From Nakamurella lactea DSM 19367 (GTDB lineage Bacteria > Actinomycetota > Actinomycetes > Mycobacteriales > Nakamurellaceae), in NCBI RefSeq assembly GCF_000426645.1, contig NZ_AUFT01000015.1:62001-126000 (forward strand): a DNA stretch of 64,000 nucleotides, written 5' to 3'. Positions 16,041-25,835 of the stretch are shown here, one piece after another (position 1 is the first letter of the stretch; the number at the start of each line of letters is the position of its first letter). The notes beneath the pieces were generated by a model that made no database searches, was not told where the DNA came from, and saw only the letters and a list, made by a program, of their open reading frames with translations. Position numbers and translations under genes: made by a program.

Positions 16041-17387
16041 CTACGCCCGCGGTGAGGTGTGCACCACCGGACGCAGGTCGGCGGCCGGTGGCTGCCAGCT
16101 CGATGCCGAAACCGGCAGCTGTTCTCCACTGCGGATGTCCTTGACCTCACCGGCGAGCGCGTCGCCGGTGTCGCCGGGGAACCAGACGAACGGAATCCCG
16201 CGCCGCTCCGCATACCGGATCTGTTTGCCGAACTTCGCCGCAGCCGGTGCCACCTCGCAGGCGATCCCCCTGTCCCGCAGGGCTTTCGCCACGGCTGACG
16301 AGTTGCTTCGCTGGTCTTCCGACACCAGAGCGACCAGTACGCAGGCCGGGGTCGACCGGGATGACGTCACCAGCCCCTTGCCGATCAGCAGCCCGAGCAG
16401 CCGCGACACCCCGATCGAGATGCCGACCCCCGGATAGGTGTGACGGCCGTCGGAGGCCAGCGCGTCGTACCGGCCGCCGGAGCAGAAGCTGCCCCACGAC
16501 TCGTATCCGATCAGCTGCGTCTCGTAGACGGTGCCGGTGTAGTAGTCCAGCCCGCGGGCGATCCGCAGGTCGGCGACGATCCGCCCGGGTGCGTTCGCGG
16601 CCCCCGCCTCGATCACCGCGGACAATGCCGTCAGCCCGTCATCCAGGGTCGGGTGTGACACCCCCAGTTCCCGGACCCGGTCGACGAAAGAGGTGTCGGC
16701 GGTGCGGATCCCGGCCAGCGCCAGGCACTGCGCGGCCTGCTGGTCGGTGGCCCCGGCCGCCACCAGCATGGTGCGCACCGCGTCCGGCCCGACCTTGTCC
16801 AGCTTGTCGACGATCCGCAGGGTTCCCGGCACGTCGTCGAGCCCGATGCCCAGGTAGAAGCCCTCGGGGATCTTGCGGTTGTTCACCTGAATCACGTACT
16901 CGCCGATCGGCAACTTGCCGAAGGCATCTGCCACCACCAGTGGCATCTCCGCCTCGAAGTGCGGCGACAGCTCGCCGACGTCGACCACGTCGATGTCGGC
17001 CTGGGTGAACTCGCGGTAGCGACCCTCCTGCGGCCGCTCCCCCCGCCAGGCCTTCTGGATCTGGTAGCGACGGAACGGGAAGTTGAGCTTGCCGGCATTC
17101 TCCAGCACGTAACGGGCGAAGGGCACCGTCATGTCGAAGTGCAGCCCCAGGCTCGGTTCGCGGCTGTTGTCGCCGCCACCGGCCAGCCGGGAGATCGCAT
17201 AGATCTCCTTGTCGGTGTCCTCACCCTGGGCCGAGAGCCGCTCGATCGGCTCCACCGATCGAGTCTCGATCGAGCAGAACCCGTGCAGCTCAAAGGTTTC
17301 CCGAATCACGTCCAGAAAGTGCTGCTCGACGATCCGGTCGGCAGGCAGGAACTCGGGGAACCCGCTGATCGGGCTGACTCTGCTCAA
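16041..17387 (-). CDS. hisS: Histidine-tRNA ligase, starting at TTG
   Basis: 448 residues. The protein begins SRVSPISGFPEFLPADRIVEQ, the start seen in one of the two actinobacterial HisS lineages and distinct from the APKG type of M. tuberculosis. Class II motif 2 reads FRRYQIQKAWRGERPQEGRYREFTQAD. The histidine-binding motif is ARGLDYYTGTVYET. Motif 3 (GVGISIGVSRL) and a C-terminal anticodon domain follow. The only start that fits homologues is the TTG at 17387, preceded by GGAGG at seven bases. The TTG overlaps the stop of a 31-codon frame (see separate entry). Cytoplasmic, charges tRNA-His. Neighbour order is conserved with the metallohydrolase upstream and the radical SAM gene downstream. 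Confidence 0.93.
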   Translation of the reverse strand: MSRVSPISGFPEFLPADRIVEQHFLDVIRETFELHGFCSIETRSVEPIERLSAQGEDTDKEIYAISRLAGGGDNSREPSLGLHFDMTVPFARYVLENAGKLNFPFRRYQIQKAWRGERPQEGRYREFTQADIDVVDVGELSPHFEAEMPLVVADAFGKLPIGEYVIQVNNRKIPEGFYLGIGLDDVPGTLRIVDKLDKVGPDAVRTMLVAAGATDQQAAQCLALAGIRTADTSFVDRVRELGVSHPTLDDGLTALSAVIEAGAANAPGRIVADLRIARGLDYYTGTVYETQLIGYESWGSFCSGGRYDALASDGRHTYPGVGISIGVSRLLGLLIGKGLVTSSRSTPACVLVALVSEDQRSNSSAVAKALRDRGIACEVAPAAAKFGKQIRYAERRGIPFVWFPGDTGDALAGEVKDIRSGEQLPVSASSWQPPAADLRPVVHTSPRA

Positions 17388-17479
17388 TTGTTCGCCTCCG
17401 CGGTCGTTCCGGGCCGTCCGGCGTATCTCGTCCCTCGACGCACCAGACGTTTCCTCGCTCCCTGTCGGCTCATCCTCAT
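17384..17479 (-). CDS. Possible 31-residue Arg-rich leader peptide coupled to hisS
   Basis: A short frame starts MRMSRQGARKRLVRRG and ends ...TAEANN. Its TGA stop shares bases with the TTG start of hisS (TTGA). It fills almost the whole space between the metallohydrolase and hisS. Coupled re-initiation could explain how a TTG start is used well. It contains no histidine codons, so classical His attenuation is not supported. It may be chance in high-G+C DNA. Confidence 0.25.
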   Translation of the reverse strand: MRMSRQGARKRLVRRGTRYAGRPGTTAEANN

Positions 17480-17491
17480 CCTCTAATACTC

Positions 17492-18169
17492 TCAGCCGAT
17501 CAGGAACGGGTTGCCGCCGCGTTCGGTCCCGATGGTGCTGCTCGGCCCGTGACCGGGCAGCACCACTGCGTCGTCCGCCCGGGTCAACAGCACCGATCTG
17601 AGCGAGTGCCGCAGCTCGTCCCAGGAGCCGCCGGGCAGATCGGTACGGCCGACGGAGCCGGCGAACAGGGTGTCGCCGGTGAACAGCAGTTCCGGCCGTC
17701 CGCCGTTCGGATCGACCGCTGCTGCCAACCGGAACACCACCGAGCCGGGGGTGTGGCCGGGCACCGGATCGACCGCGACCCGCAGGCCGGCCAGCTCGAG
17801 GGTCGCTGAGTCGTCGAACGAACGGACCTCCGGCGGCCGCAGCCCGGTCAGGTCCATCCCGGCCAGCTGTCGGCGCAGCGGCTCGCTCAGGCCGGCCAAC
17901 GGGTCGTCCAGCAGGTGCTGGTCGGCCGCGTGCAGGTAGGCCGGGACGCCGGCGGACCGACACAGTTCGTTCGCTCCCGCGACGTGGTCGAGGTGCCCGT
18001 GGGTGAGCAGCACGGCCGCCGGGGTCAGCCGATGCTGCCGCAGCACCTCGGCCAGCGGTTCGGCGGAGTTCTCCCCCGGATCGATCACCGCGCATTCCCC
18101 GCCGGGCTCGGCTGCGATGACGTAGCAATTGGCCTGGAACGAACCGGCCGGGAACCCTGCGATCAGCAC
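17492..18169 (-). CDS. MBL-fold metallohydrolase (Rv2581c-like, glyoxalase II type)
   Basis: 225 residues of the metallo-beta-lactamase fold. The zinc motif THGHLDH (H-x-H-x-D-H) lies near residues 55-61. Further ligands are in PGHTPGS, FTGDTLF and the final PGHGPSSTI. The family includes hydroxyacylglutathione-hydrolase-like enzymes, and actinobacteria use mycothiol in place of glutathione. A role in thiol-ester detoxification is plausible but unproven. It lies between the divergent peptidyl-prolyl isomerase and hisS, as in M. tuberculosis. Confidence 0.85.
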   Translation of the reverse strand: MLIAGFPAGSFQANCYVIAAEPGGECAVIDPGENSAEPLAEVLRQHRLTPAAVLLTHGHLDHVAGANELCRSAGVPAYLHAADQHLLDDPLAGLSEPLRRQLAGMDLTGLRPPEVRSFDDSATLELAGLRVAVDPVPGHTPGSVVFRLAAAVDPNGGRPELLFTGDTLFAGSVGRTDLPGGSWDELRHSLRSVLLTRADDAVVLPGHGPSSTIGTERGGNPFLIG

Positions 18170-18340
18170 CCGGTCACCCTAGCGGCCGGCCGGTCGCGAT
18201 CCACCGGGATCGGCTGCACAGGGTTTTCTCAGACGATCCTCGCATCATTGGCCGGCGGCGGTCACCTAGACTCGGCCGCCGGGGCCCGACATCGTTTCCG
18301 TTGGACCCGCGAGCGCTCACGACCCCCAGGAGGACACCCG

Positions 18341-19321
18341 GTGCCGAGCAATCAGCAGCGACGCGAGGCGGCCAAGCGGAAGCTGCAGCGTCAGCTCGCC
18401 CGTCGCGAGCAGGAGCGCACCCGTCGGCGCCGCAACACCCTGATTGCCGGCGCCGTCGCCGTGGTACTCGTCGCCGCCGGTGTCGTCTGGCTGGTCACCG
18501 CGAACAAGAACAGCACCACCACCGCGGCCCCTGACGCCAACGCCACCGCGTCTGACGCCACCGGGACCGACAGCACCGCGACCTCCACCGCGCCGGCCAC
18601 CCCGTGCACCTACCCGGCCAGTGGCACTGCCGCGAAGAAGGTCGACCCGCCATCGAACATCTCCCCGGCCAAGACCGGCAAGGTGGACGCCACCATCGCC
18701 CTGAACGGCGAGTCGGTGCCGGTGACGCTGGACCGCAGCCTCGCCCCCTGCTCGGTGAACTCGTTCCTGTCGCTGGCCGCGCAGGGCTTCTACGACAACA
18801 CCAACTGCCACCGGCTGACCAAGAGCGCCGAGCTGAACATCCTGCAGTGCGGGGATCCGTCCGGCAAGGGCAACGGCGGACCCGGCTACGAGTACGCCAC
18901 CCAGGTGGCCGACCAGGCCAAGTACCCGGTCGGCACGCTGGCCATGGCCAACACCGGTACCACCGGCGAGGGTTCGCAGTTCTTCATCGTCTACGGCAAG
19001 ACCACGATTGCGCCGAGCTACACCATCATCGGCACGGTGTCCGACGCCGGCATGAAGGTGGTCCAGTCGATCGCCGAGAAGGGCGTCAAGGACGACCGGC
19101 AGGACGGCGCGCCGAATGCCGCCGCCAAGATCGAGTCGGTCAAGGTGCCGGCCGAGGCCGTCGTGGCCTCCACCGCGTGGCCGAGTTCGTCGGCCGACAG
19201 CGGCGCGGCGCCGACCGACGAGCTGCCTGCCGACACCGGCGCGGCCGACACCGGCGCAGCGGACACCGGTGCGGCCCCGACCAGCGAGTCGGCGCCGGTG
19301 TCCAAGACGACCACCAACTGA
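18341..19321 (+). CDS. ppiB: Membrane-anchored cyclophilin-type peptidyl-prolyl isomerase
   Basis: 326 residues from the GTG at 18341, with an excellent AGGAGG ribosome site. A basic N-terminus (RREAAKRKLQRQLARREQERTRRRR) precedes one membrane helix at about 32-52. A Thr/Ala-rich linker follows, then the cyclophilin domain (VNSFLSLAAQGFYDNTNCHRLTK, GGPGYEYATQ, GTLAMANTG, GSQFFIVYG). The usual catalytic FHR is NCHR here. After the domain comes an Ala/Thr/Asp-rich tail with repeated ADTGA units. It is predicted to sit with its catalytic domain outside the membrane, helping secreted proteins fold. Same place as Rv2582 in M. tuberculosis, convergent with rel. Confidence 0.9.
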   Translation: MPSNQQRREAAKRKLQRQLARREQERTRRRRNTLIAGAVAVVLVAAGVVWLVTANKNSTTTAAPDANATASDATGTDSTATSTAPATPCTYPASGTAAKKVDPPSNISPAKTGKVDATIALNGESVPVTLDRSLAPCSVNSFLSLAAQGFYDNTNCHRLTKSAELNILQCGDPSGKGNGGPGYEYATQVADQAKYPVGTLAMANTGTTGEGSQFFIVYGKTTIAPSYTIIGTVSDAGMKVVQSIAEKGVKDDRQDGAPNAAAKIESVKVPAEAVVASTAWPSSSADSGAAPTDELPADTGAADTGAADTGAAPTSESAPVSKTTTN

Positions 19322-19324
19322 CGC

Positions 19325-19349
19325 CTGGCGCTGCGGCGTGCGGCGCCAG
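19325..19349. terminator. Hairpin between convergent ppiB and rel genes
   Basis: CTGGCGC (19325-19331) pairs with GCGCCAG (19343-19349) across an 11-base loop, three bases after the isomerase stop and 67 bases beyond the stop of the opposing rel gene. It lacks a T-run, so termination is inferred from position. Confidence 0.4.
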
Positions 19350-19416
19350 CCCACCTGACCAACCCGGACACCTCCGCGCCCCGACACACCAGCCGGCCGA
19401 TCCGCGAAACTGCCGG

Positions 19417-21828
19417 TCAGGCGCTCGTCACCCGGTAGACGTCGTAGACGCCGTCAACGGCCCTGACGACCCGTAGCAGGTGCCCGAGGTGCTTCGGGTC
19501 GGCCATCTCGAAGCTGAACCGGCTGATCGCCATCCGGTCCTTGGACATCGACAGGTTGGCGGACAGGATGTTGACCTTCTCGTCGGCCAGCATCTTGGTG
19601 ATGTCCGAGAGCAGCCGGTGCCGATCCAGCGCCTCGACCTGGATGGTGACCAGGAAGACCGAGGCAGAGCTCGGATCCCAGGACACCGGGACCAGCCGGG
19701 CCTGCTCGGCCCGCAGCGCGTCGGCGTTGGTGCAGTCGGTGCGGTGCACCGAGATCGCCCCGCCCTTGGTGACGAAGCCGAGGATGTCGTCGCCGGGAAC
19801 CGGGGTGCAGCACCGGGCGAGCTTGACCTGGACGTCGGAGATGCCCTCGACCAGTACCCCGGAGGATCCCTTCGGGGTGCGCCGCCGGACCACCAGCGGG
19901 GTGGCCTTCTCGGCGATCTGCTCGCCGGCCGCCTCGTCGCCGCCGAGGAACCCGACGACCTTGGCGATCACCGTCTTCGCCGACACATGGCTCTCGCCGA
20001 CGGCCGCGTACAGCGCGGCGATGTCCCGATAGCCCAGGTCGTGCGCAGCCTCCGCCATTGCCTGGTGCGAGATCAGTCGTTGGACCGGAAGTCCTTCCCG
20101 CCGAACGGCTTTCGCGATCGCGTCCTTGCCGACCTCGATGGCTTCCTCGCGCCGCTCCTTGGCGAAGTACTGGCGGATCTTGGTCTTCGCCCGCGACGAG
20201 GCGACGAAGGAGAGCCAGTCGCGGCTGGGGCCGGCGCCCTGGGCCTTCGAGGTGAAGATCTCGACGATCTGGCCGCTGGCCAGGGTACGTTCCAGCGCGA
20301 CCAGCCGGCCGTCGACCTTGGCGCCGATGCAGCGGTGGCCGACCTCGGTGTGCACCGAGTAGGCGAAGTCCACCGGGGTGGATCCGACCGGCAGCGTGTG
20401 GATGTCGCCCTTCGGCGTGAAGACGAAGATCTCCGACGACGCCATCTCGAACCGCAGGTTGTCCAGGAACTCACCGGGGTCGCCTGCCTCCCGCTGCCAG
20501 TCGAGCAGCTGCCGCATCCAGGCCATCTCGTCGACCGTGGTCGCCGACCCGGTGTGGGTGCCCTTGGTCTCCTTGTAGCGCCAGTGCGCGGCGATGCCGT
20601 ACTCGGCCGTGTGGTGCATCTCCGCCGTCCGGATCTGCACCTCCAGCGGCTTGCCCTCCGGCCCGATCACCGTGGTGTGCAGCGATTGGTAGACGCCGAA
20701 CCGGGGCTGCGCGATGTAGTCCTTGAACCGGCCGGGCATCGGCGCCCACATGGCGTGCACCACGCCCATCGCCGCGTAACACTCGCGGACCGATCCGACG
20801 ATGATCCGCACCGCCACCAGGTCGTGGATCTCGTCGAAGTCGCGGCCGCGGACCTGCATCTTCTGGTAGATCGAGTAGTAGTGCTTGCCGCGGCCGACCA
20901 CCTCGGCCGAGATCTTCGCCGCCGACAGCTCGGCGTCGATCTGCTGGGTGACGGCGGCCAGGTAGGTGTCCCGGGACGGGGCCCGGTCGGCCACCAGCCG
21001 AACGATCTCGTCGTAGCGTTTGGCGTGCAGGATGGCGAACGCCAGGTCCTCGAGCTCCCACTTGATCGTCGACATGCCGAGCCGATGCGCAAGCGGCGCA
21101 AGGACTTCCAGCGTCTCCCTGGCCTTGCGGGCCTGCTTGTCCGGCGGCAGGAAGCGCATGGTGCGCATGTTGTGCAGCCGGTCGGCGAGCTTGATCACCA
21201 GCACCCGCGGGTCCTGTGCCATCGCGATGATCATCTTGCGGATGGTCTCGGCCTCGGTGGCGTCGCCGAACCGGACCTTGTCCAGCTTGGTCACCCCGTC
21301 GACCAGGTGCGCCACCTCCGAACCGAACTCCCGCTCGACATCGGCGTAGGTGTACGGGGTGTCCTCGACGGTGTCGTGCAGCAGCGCGGCGACCAGCGTG
21401 GTCGAGTCCATCCCCAGGTCGGCCAGGATGGTGGCCACCGCCAGCGGGTGGGTGATGTACGGATCGCCGGACTTGCGGAACTGTCCACGGTGGGCCTTCT
21501 CGGCCACCTCGTAGGCCCGCTGCAGCAGTTTCAGGTCGGCCTTGGGGTGCAGCGTGCGGTGCGTCGCGAACAGCGGCTCCAGCACCGTGCGCTGCGGCCC
21601 GGACTGCCGCTGCCCGCTCATCCGGCGGGCCAGCCTGGCCCGGACCCGTCTGGTCGCCGACGGTGCGACCTCGGCACCTGGCGGCACCACCGGGGCTGAC
21701 GCGGCGACGGCCGCCGACGACGGCGTCAGCGGAGCCGCCGCCCGATCGGTGTCGGCCGGTTCCGCCGGCTCGGTCGTGACCGAGGCAGCCGGGGCCGCCG
21801 GCGTCCCGTCGATGTCGGGAACTGCCAC
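19417..21828 (-). CDS. relA: Bifunctional (p)ppGpp synthetase/hydrolase
   Basis: 803 residues, a long RSH protein. After an Ala/Pro/Thr-rich N-terminus of about 70 residues come the HD hydrolase domain ([24 protein letters not shown]) and the synthetase domain ([27 protein letters not shown]). The TGS domain ([32 protein letters not shown]), a conserved-cysteine motif ([15 protein letters not shown]) and a C-terminal ACT domain follow. Both active sites look intact, so it should make and degrade the stringent-response alarmone on the ribosome. Neighbours are secF upstream and convergent ppiB. In M. tuberculosis apt lies between secF and relA; here it is absent. Confidence 0.95.
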   Translation of the reverse strand: MAVPDIDGTPAAPAASVTTEPAEPADTDRAAAPLTPSSAAVAASAPVVPPGAEVAPSATRRVRARLARRMSGQRQSGPQRTVLEPLFATHRTLHPKADLKLLQRAYEVAEKAHRGQFRKSGDPYITHPLAVATILADLGMDSTTLVAALLHDTVEDTPYTYADVEREFGSEVAHLVDGVTKLDKVRFGDATEAETIRKMIIAMAQDPRVLVIKLADRLHNMRTMRFLPPDKQARKARETLEVLAPLAHRLGMSTIKWELEDLAFAILHAKRYDEIVRLVADRAPSRDTYLAAVTQQIDAELSAAKISAEVVGRGKHYYSIYQKMQVRGRDFDEIHDLVAVRIIVGSVRECYAAMGVVHAMWAPMPGRFKDYIAQPRFGVYQSLHTTVIGPEGKPLEVQIRTAEMHHTAEYGIAAHWRYKETKGTHTGSATTVDEMAWMRQLLDWQREAGDPGEFLDNLRFEMASSEIFVFTPKGDIHTLPVGSTPVDFAYSVHTEVGHRCIGAKVDGRLVALERTLASGQIVEIFTSKAQGAGPSRDWLSFVASSRAKTKIRQYFAKERREEAIEVGKDAIAKAVRREGLPVQRLISHQAMAEAAHDLGYRDIAALYAAVGESHVSAKTVIAKVVGFLGGDEAAGEQIAEKATPLVVRRRTPKGSSGVLVEGISDVQVKLARCCTPVPGDDILGFVTKGGAISVHRTDCTNADALRAEQARLVPVSWDPSSASVFLVTIQVEALDRHRLLSDITKMLADEKVNILSANLSMSKDRMAISRFSFEMADPKHLGHLLRVVRAVDGVYDVYRVTSA

Positions 21829-21938
21829 GGCTCACCTCCGGCTGGGTTCGATCGCGGGGTAACCCCCGCCAGGCCCCACGCGACCGCAGGGTCCAGACCC
21901 TTCAGCTTAGCCAGCCGGCGGGGCCGGCGAAGACCGCG

Positions 21939-23222
21939 TCAGCGGCCGCGCTTGCCCGTCGGTCGCGCCGCCTTGCCGGACGGCCGCTTCGGCCTGGCAC
22001 CGGCCGGACGCACACCGGGTCGCGGGGCCTCCCCCGGCGCCATGTCCGGAACCACCGGGCTGACGGCCGGCTTCGCCGGCTTGACCGGGGCCTCGGCGAC
22101 GACGGTCGCCGCCGCTCCGCCGGCCTTCGCCAGGGTCTTGTGTGACTTCGCGCCCTTGGCCGCGACCACCGGAGCCCGGCTGCCGATCGGGTCGCCGACG
22201 GCGTCAACGATCAGGCCCTCGGCGGCCCGCTTCGCCTCGACCCGCTTGGTGTGGGCCCGCAGCTGCGGCTCGCGGATCCGCAGGTCGACCGCGAGCGGCA
22301 CCGCGACGAACAGCGACGAGTAGGCGCCGACGAGCATGCCGACCAGCTGTACGAGGGCGAGGTCCTTGAGCGTGCCGGAACCCAGCAGGGCGATGCCGGC
22401 GATCAGCAGCCCGGCGACCGGCAGCAGCGCGATCAGCGAGGTGTTGATCGAACGCATCAGCGTCTGGTTGACGGCCAGGTTCGCCGCCTCGGCGTAGGTG
22501 CGTCTGGTCAGCGAGGTGAGGCCCCGGGTGTTCTCCTGCACCTTGTCGAACACCACCACGGTGTCGTACAGCGAGAAGCCGAGGATGGTCAGCATGCCGA
22601 TCACGGTGGCCGGGCTCAGTTCGAAGCCGACCAGCGAATAGATGCCGGCGGTGATGATCAGTACCTGCACCGTCGAGACCACGGCGGCGACGGCGGATCT
22701 TCGTTCGTAGCGGATCCAGATGAACAGCGCGACCGCCACCAGGAAGACGATCACCGAGATGATCGCCTGTTTGGACACCTCGGCCCCCCAGGTGCCGGAC
22801 ACCGCGGTGTCGACCACGTTGCCGGGCAGGGCGAACGCCGACTTGAGCGCGGCGGCGGCGGTCTGGATCTGGTTCGGCTGCAGTTCGGCGGAGACCACCT
22901 GCAACGACTGGCCGACCCGCTGCACGGTGACGTCGCTGACACCGATCGAATCGGACATCACCTCGCCGACCTGCGCATCGCTCGGCACGCTGGTCGCTGC
23001 CGGAGTGAAGGTGAGCTTGGTGCCGCCGGCGAAGTCGATACCCAGGTTGAAGCCGCGGAAGATGATCAGCAGGATCGACGCCACCACCAGCACGATGCCG
23101 ACGGTGTAGTAGACCTTCCTGGGCCGCAGGATGTCGAAAGCGCCGGTGCCGGTGGACAGCCGGTTGAAGAACCCGGCCTTCTTCGCGGGCTTGTGCTCGG
23201 GCTTGCTGAGGCTGGTCGTCAT
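21939..23222 (-). CDS. secF: Protein translocase subunit SecF
   Basis: 427 residues from the ATG at 23222, one base after the secD stop. The first helix follows FDILRPRKVYYTVG. The periplasmic-side domain starts with LGIDFAGGT. Five further helices include the RND motif GFSLYDTVVVFDKVQENTRG. The last 100 residues form an Ala/Pro/Lys/Arg-rich cytoplasmic tail much longer than in Escherichia coli SecF. SecF works with SecD to pull exported proteins across the membrane using the proton gradient. It is co-transcribed with yajC and secD. Confidence 0.95.
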   Translation of the reverse strand: MTTSLSKPEHKPAKKAGFFNRLSTGTGAFDILRPRKVYYTVGIVLVVASILLIIFRGFNLGIDFAGGTKLTFTPAATSVPSDAQVGEVMSDSIGVSDVTVQRVGQSLQVVSAELQPNQIQTAAAALKSAFALPGNVVDTAVSGTWGAEVSKQAIISVIVFLVAVALFIWIRYERRSAVAAVVSTVQVLIITAGIYSLVGFELSPATVIGMLTILGFSLYDTVVVFDKVQENTRGLTSLTRRTYAEAANLAVNQTLMRSINTSLIALLPVAGLLIAGIALLGSGTLKDLALVQLVGMLVGAYSSLFVAVPLAVDLRIREPQLRAHTKRVEAKRAAEGLIVDAVGDPIGSRAPVVAAKGAKSHKTLAKAGGAAATVVAEAPVKPAKPAVSPVVPDMAPGEAPRPGVRPAGARPKRPSGKAARPTGKRGR

Positions 23223-23223
23223 C

Positions 23224-25161
23224 TCAGGCCTCCTTCGTCGCGAAGCGGGCGGTGGCGGCCCGGTGCTTGGCACCGGCGGCGGCGACCGCACCGAGACCGG
23301 AGAGCGCCGGCGACCGGAACGCCTTCGAGTCGGCGGCCAGGGACACCAGCGGGTGCGTCACCAGGAACACCACCACCAGGTCGAGGACGGTGGACAGACC
23401 CAGGGTGAACGCGAAGCCCTTGACGTCGCCGACCGCGAAGATGTACAGGATGACGGCGGACATGAAGGTCACCGCGTCGGCCGACAGGATGGTGTGTTTG
23501 GCCCGTTCCCAGCCGCGTGGCACCGCGGACCGGAAGGTTCTGCCCTCCCGGACCTCGTCCTTGAGTCTCTCGAAGTAGACGACGAAGGAATCGGCGGTGA
23601 TGCCGATCGCGATGATCAGACCGGCGATGCCGGCCATGTCCAGCGACAGGTCGATCCAGCGCCCGAGCAGCACCATCACGGCGTAGACGAGCATTCCGGA
23701 CAGCACCAGCGACAACACGGTGATGGCACCGAGCAGCCGGTAGTAGAACAGGCAGTAGACGACCACCAGCAGCAGCCCGATACCGCCGGCGATCATGCCG
23801 GCCTGCAGCGACTCGGCGCCGACCTCGGCGCTGACCGATTCGGTTTTGTCCAGGGTGAACACCAGTGGCAGCGCACCGAACTTCAGCGAGTTGGCCAGCG
23901 CGGTCGCCGATTCTTGGTTGAAGGAGCCGGACACCTCGGTGGTCGGGGTGTTGATCGGGCCGCGGATCACCGGAGCCGAGAGCACCTGGCCGTCAAGGGT
24001 GAAGGCGGTCTGGGTGCCGACGTGGGCCGCGGTGTAGGCGGCCCAGGTGTTGAAGCCGGTGGTGTCGAACTTGACGTTGACCGCCCAGCCGCCGTCGCTG
24101 CCGATGCCGGCGGAGGCGGTGCTGATCTGGTCGCCGGGGATCAGCGTCTTCTCCAGCACGTACATCTCGGTGCCGTCTTCGTTGCACGCCAGCAGCGGCT
24201 TCTCGGCCTTGTCCAGGCCCTGGATGTCCTTGCCATTGTGCGTCTTCAGATCGGCGCAGGTCAGGTCGCCGTTCTGGATGCTGGTGGTGGCGGCGGTCTG
24301 CCAGGCGGTGAAGGCGGCCTCGTCGTTGCCGGCGGGCTGAGTGGGGATCGTCGGGTCGCTGCCCTCGGGGAAGGTCCCGCCCTTGGCGGCCGCGGCAGTT
24401 CCGGTCGCCGTCCCGGTGGCTCCGGTCGCGGTCCCGGCGGTGTCGGTCGCAGTGCCGGTTGCGTCGGTCGCGGAACCGGTGGCCGCGGCGGAACCCGTCG
24501 TCGTGCCGGTGGTCTTGGGCGCGGAGCTCGTTGCCGTGGTTCCGGAGGGGGTGCTGGCGGCGGCGCCGGCAGCGCGCAACCCCTGCCCGCTGCTGGTCGC
24601 CGAGCCGGTGGTCGCCGCGCTCGTGGTCGCCGAATCGGTGGTCGCCGCATCGCTCTCGGCCGTCCCGCTGCCGGTGTCAACCGGCGAGGGCGGCGTCGCC
24701 TGCGTCTCACCGATGGCCGGCGCGGTCGTCAGGGTGGGAGTGGTGGTGGCACCGGTGGTGGCTGTGCCGTCCGACGGAGGCGTGATGCCCACCGCGGAAA
24801 CCACCGGCCGGATGTTCATCCGGGCGCTGCGGGCCAGATCGCGGAGGTCCTTCTCGCCGGGGAACGTCACCACCAGCTGGCGGGAGCCGTCGATCTGCAC
24901 CTGGGCGCCGACCACACCGGAGCCGTTGACGCGGGTCTCCATGATGTTGCGGGCCTGCTGCATCGACTCGCGGGACGGCGCGTCGCCGGTCTCGGTCTGC
25001 GCGGCCAGGGTGATCCGGGTGCCGCCCTGCAGATCGATGCCCAGCTTGGGGGTGTTTTCACCCGGAGTCAGGAACACCAGCCCGTAGAGCAGGATGACCA
25101 GTCCGGCGAACACGCCGATGTGCAACCAGGGCCGGAACTTCCCGGCGTTGGGACTCGCCAC
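23224..25161 (-). CDS. secD: Protein translocase subunit SecD with a long low-complexity insertion
   Basis: 645 residues. TM1 is followed by the conserved LGIDLQGGT, then the P1 domain. Roughly residues 112-265 form a Thr/Ala/Gly/Ser-rich low-complexity insertion (TGSATDATGTATDTAG and similar). The head domain resumes after it and the five-helix RND block contains AIGITADSFVVYFERLKDEVREG. Without the insertion the length would be close to ordinary SecD. The insertion lies in the extracytoplasmic part, between the base and head of P1. Operon yajC-secD-secF on the minus strand, with secF one base downstream. Confidence 0.95.
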   Translation of the reverse strand: MASPNAGKFRPWLHIGVFAGLVILLYGLVFLTPGENTPKLGIDLQGGTRITLAAQTETGDAPSRESMQQARNIMETRVNGSGVVGAQVQIDGSRQLVVTFPGEKDLRDLARSARMNIRPVVSAVGITPPSDGTATTGATTTPTLTTAPAIGETQATPPSPVDTGSGTAESDAATTDSATTSAATTGSATSSGQGLRAAGAAASTPSGTTATSSAPKTTGTTTGSAAATGSATDATGTATDTAGTATGATGTATGTAAAAKGGTFPEGSDPTIPTQPAGNDEAAFTAWQTAATTSIQNGDLTCADLKTHNGKDIQGLDKAEKPLLACNEDGTEMYVLEKTLIPGDQISTASAGIGSDGGWAVNVKFDTTGFNTWAAYTAAHVGTQTAFTLDGQVLSAPVIRGPINTPTTEVSGSFNQESATALANSLKFGALPLVFTLDKTESVSAEVGAESLQAGMIAGGIGLLLVVVYCLFYYRLLGAITVLSLVLSGMLVYAVMVLLGRWIDLSLDMAGIAGLIIAIGITADSFVVYFERLKDEVREGRTFRSAVPRGWERAKHTILSADAVTFMSAVILYIFAVGDVKGFAFTLGLSTVLDLVVVFLVTHPLVSLAADSKAFRSPALSGLGAVAAAGAKHRAATARFATKEA

Positions 25162-25289
25162 GTCTAGCCTTTTCTTCTTGAAACGCGAGTCACCCAGACA
25201 CGGACGGGCACTCTCGCCACCGGTGGGCGATCAAGTCACCCGGGATGTGCTCCGGCGGCGCAGGGCGCCGCCGGGTGCGATCGAGGAGC

Positions 25290-25700
25290 CTAGCCGATGT
25301 CGCTGCGGCCGGGCTGACGCTTCTCCAGGCTGACCTCGCCGGACTGCTCGTAGGCATCGGCGTCGTAGCTGTCTGCGTCGTCATAGCTGTCCGCGTCATA
25401 CGCGTCATCGGCGTACTCGGTCTCGTCGAGACCGGGCGCGCTCTCCACCACCACCTCGCGGACGGCGGCTCGCACCCAGGTGGTGCGCACCCCCGGTGCG
25501 ATCTCGAGCTCGATGGTGTCGTCGGCGACGGCGGTGATCTCACCGTGCAGGCCGGAAGTGGTCATCACCCGGGTGCCCGGGATCAGCTTCTCCTGCATCT
25601 TCTGCGTCTCGGCGACCTGGCGCTTCTGCTTGCGCATGCCGAAATACATCATCGCGCCGAGTGCCGCGAACATCAGGATCGGCAGCAACATCTGTTCCAT
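25290..25700 (-). CDS. yajC: Preprotein translocase subunit YajC
   Basis: 136 residues from the ATG at 25700 with an AGGAG ribosome site. An upstream in-frame extension has no conserved content. One N-terminal membrane helix (MLLPILMFAALGAMMYF) leads into the basic KQKRQ segment. The conserved core follows (LIPGTRVMTTSGLHGEITAVADDTIELEIAPG). The C-terminus carries an acidic repeat of Asp-Ala/Ser-Tyr units (YDADSYDDADSYDADAY) that most YajC proteins lack. Accessory subunit of the SecDF complex. ruvB precedes it on the same strand by about 135 bases, the usual actinobacterial order. Confidence 0.93.
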   Translation of the reverse strand: MEQMLLPILMFAALGAMMYFGMRKQKRQVAETQKMQEKLIPGTRVMTTSGLHGEITAVADDTIELEIAPGVRTTWVRAAVREVVVESAPGLDETEYADDAYDADSYDDADSYDADAYEQSGEVSLEKRQPGRSDIG

Positions 25701-25835
25701 GGGTCTCGCATCTCCTCTTGGGCACGTCTTCCGGGAGGACCCGCCGTTCAGCGGTCCCGGGAGGACGGTCCGCGCCGGCCCTACCACAGCGGGCGTGGCT
25801 CAACGACGAACCGAATTCGCGCAAGTCCCCCAAGA

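Noticed and set aside
17384..17479. Histidine attenuator or T-box ahead of hisS
   Set aside because: The short frame has no histidine codons and there is no T-box specifier stem. Only simple coupling remains possible.
19480..21699. Long plus-strand open frame of 739 codons
   Set aside because: Antisense to rel, His/Asp/Val/Leu-rich with no domain; the rel motifs decide the strand.
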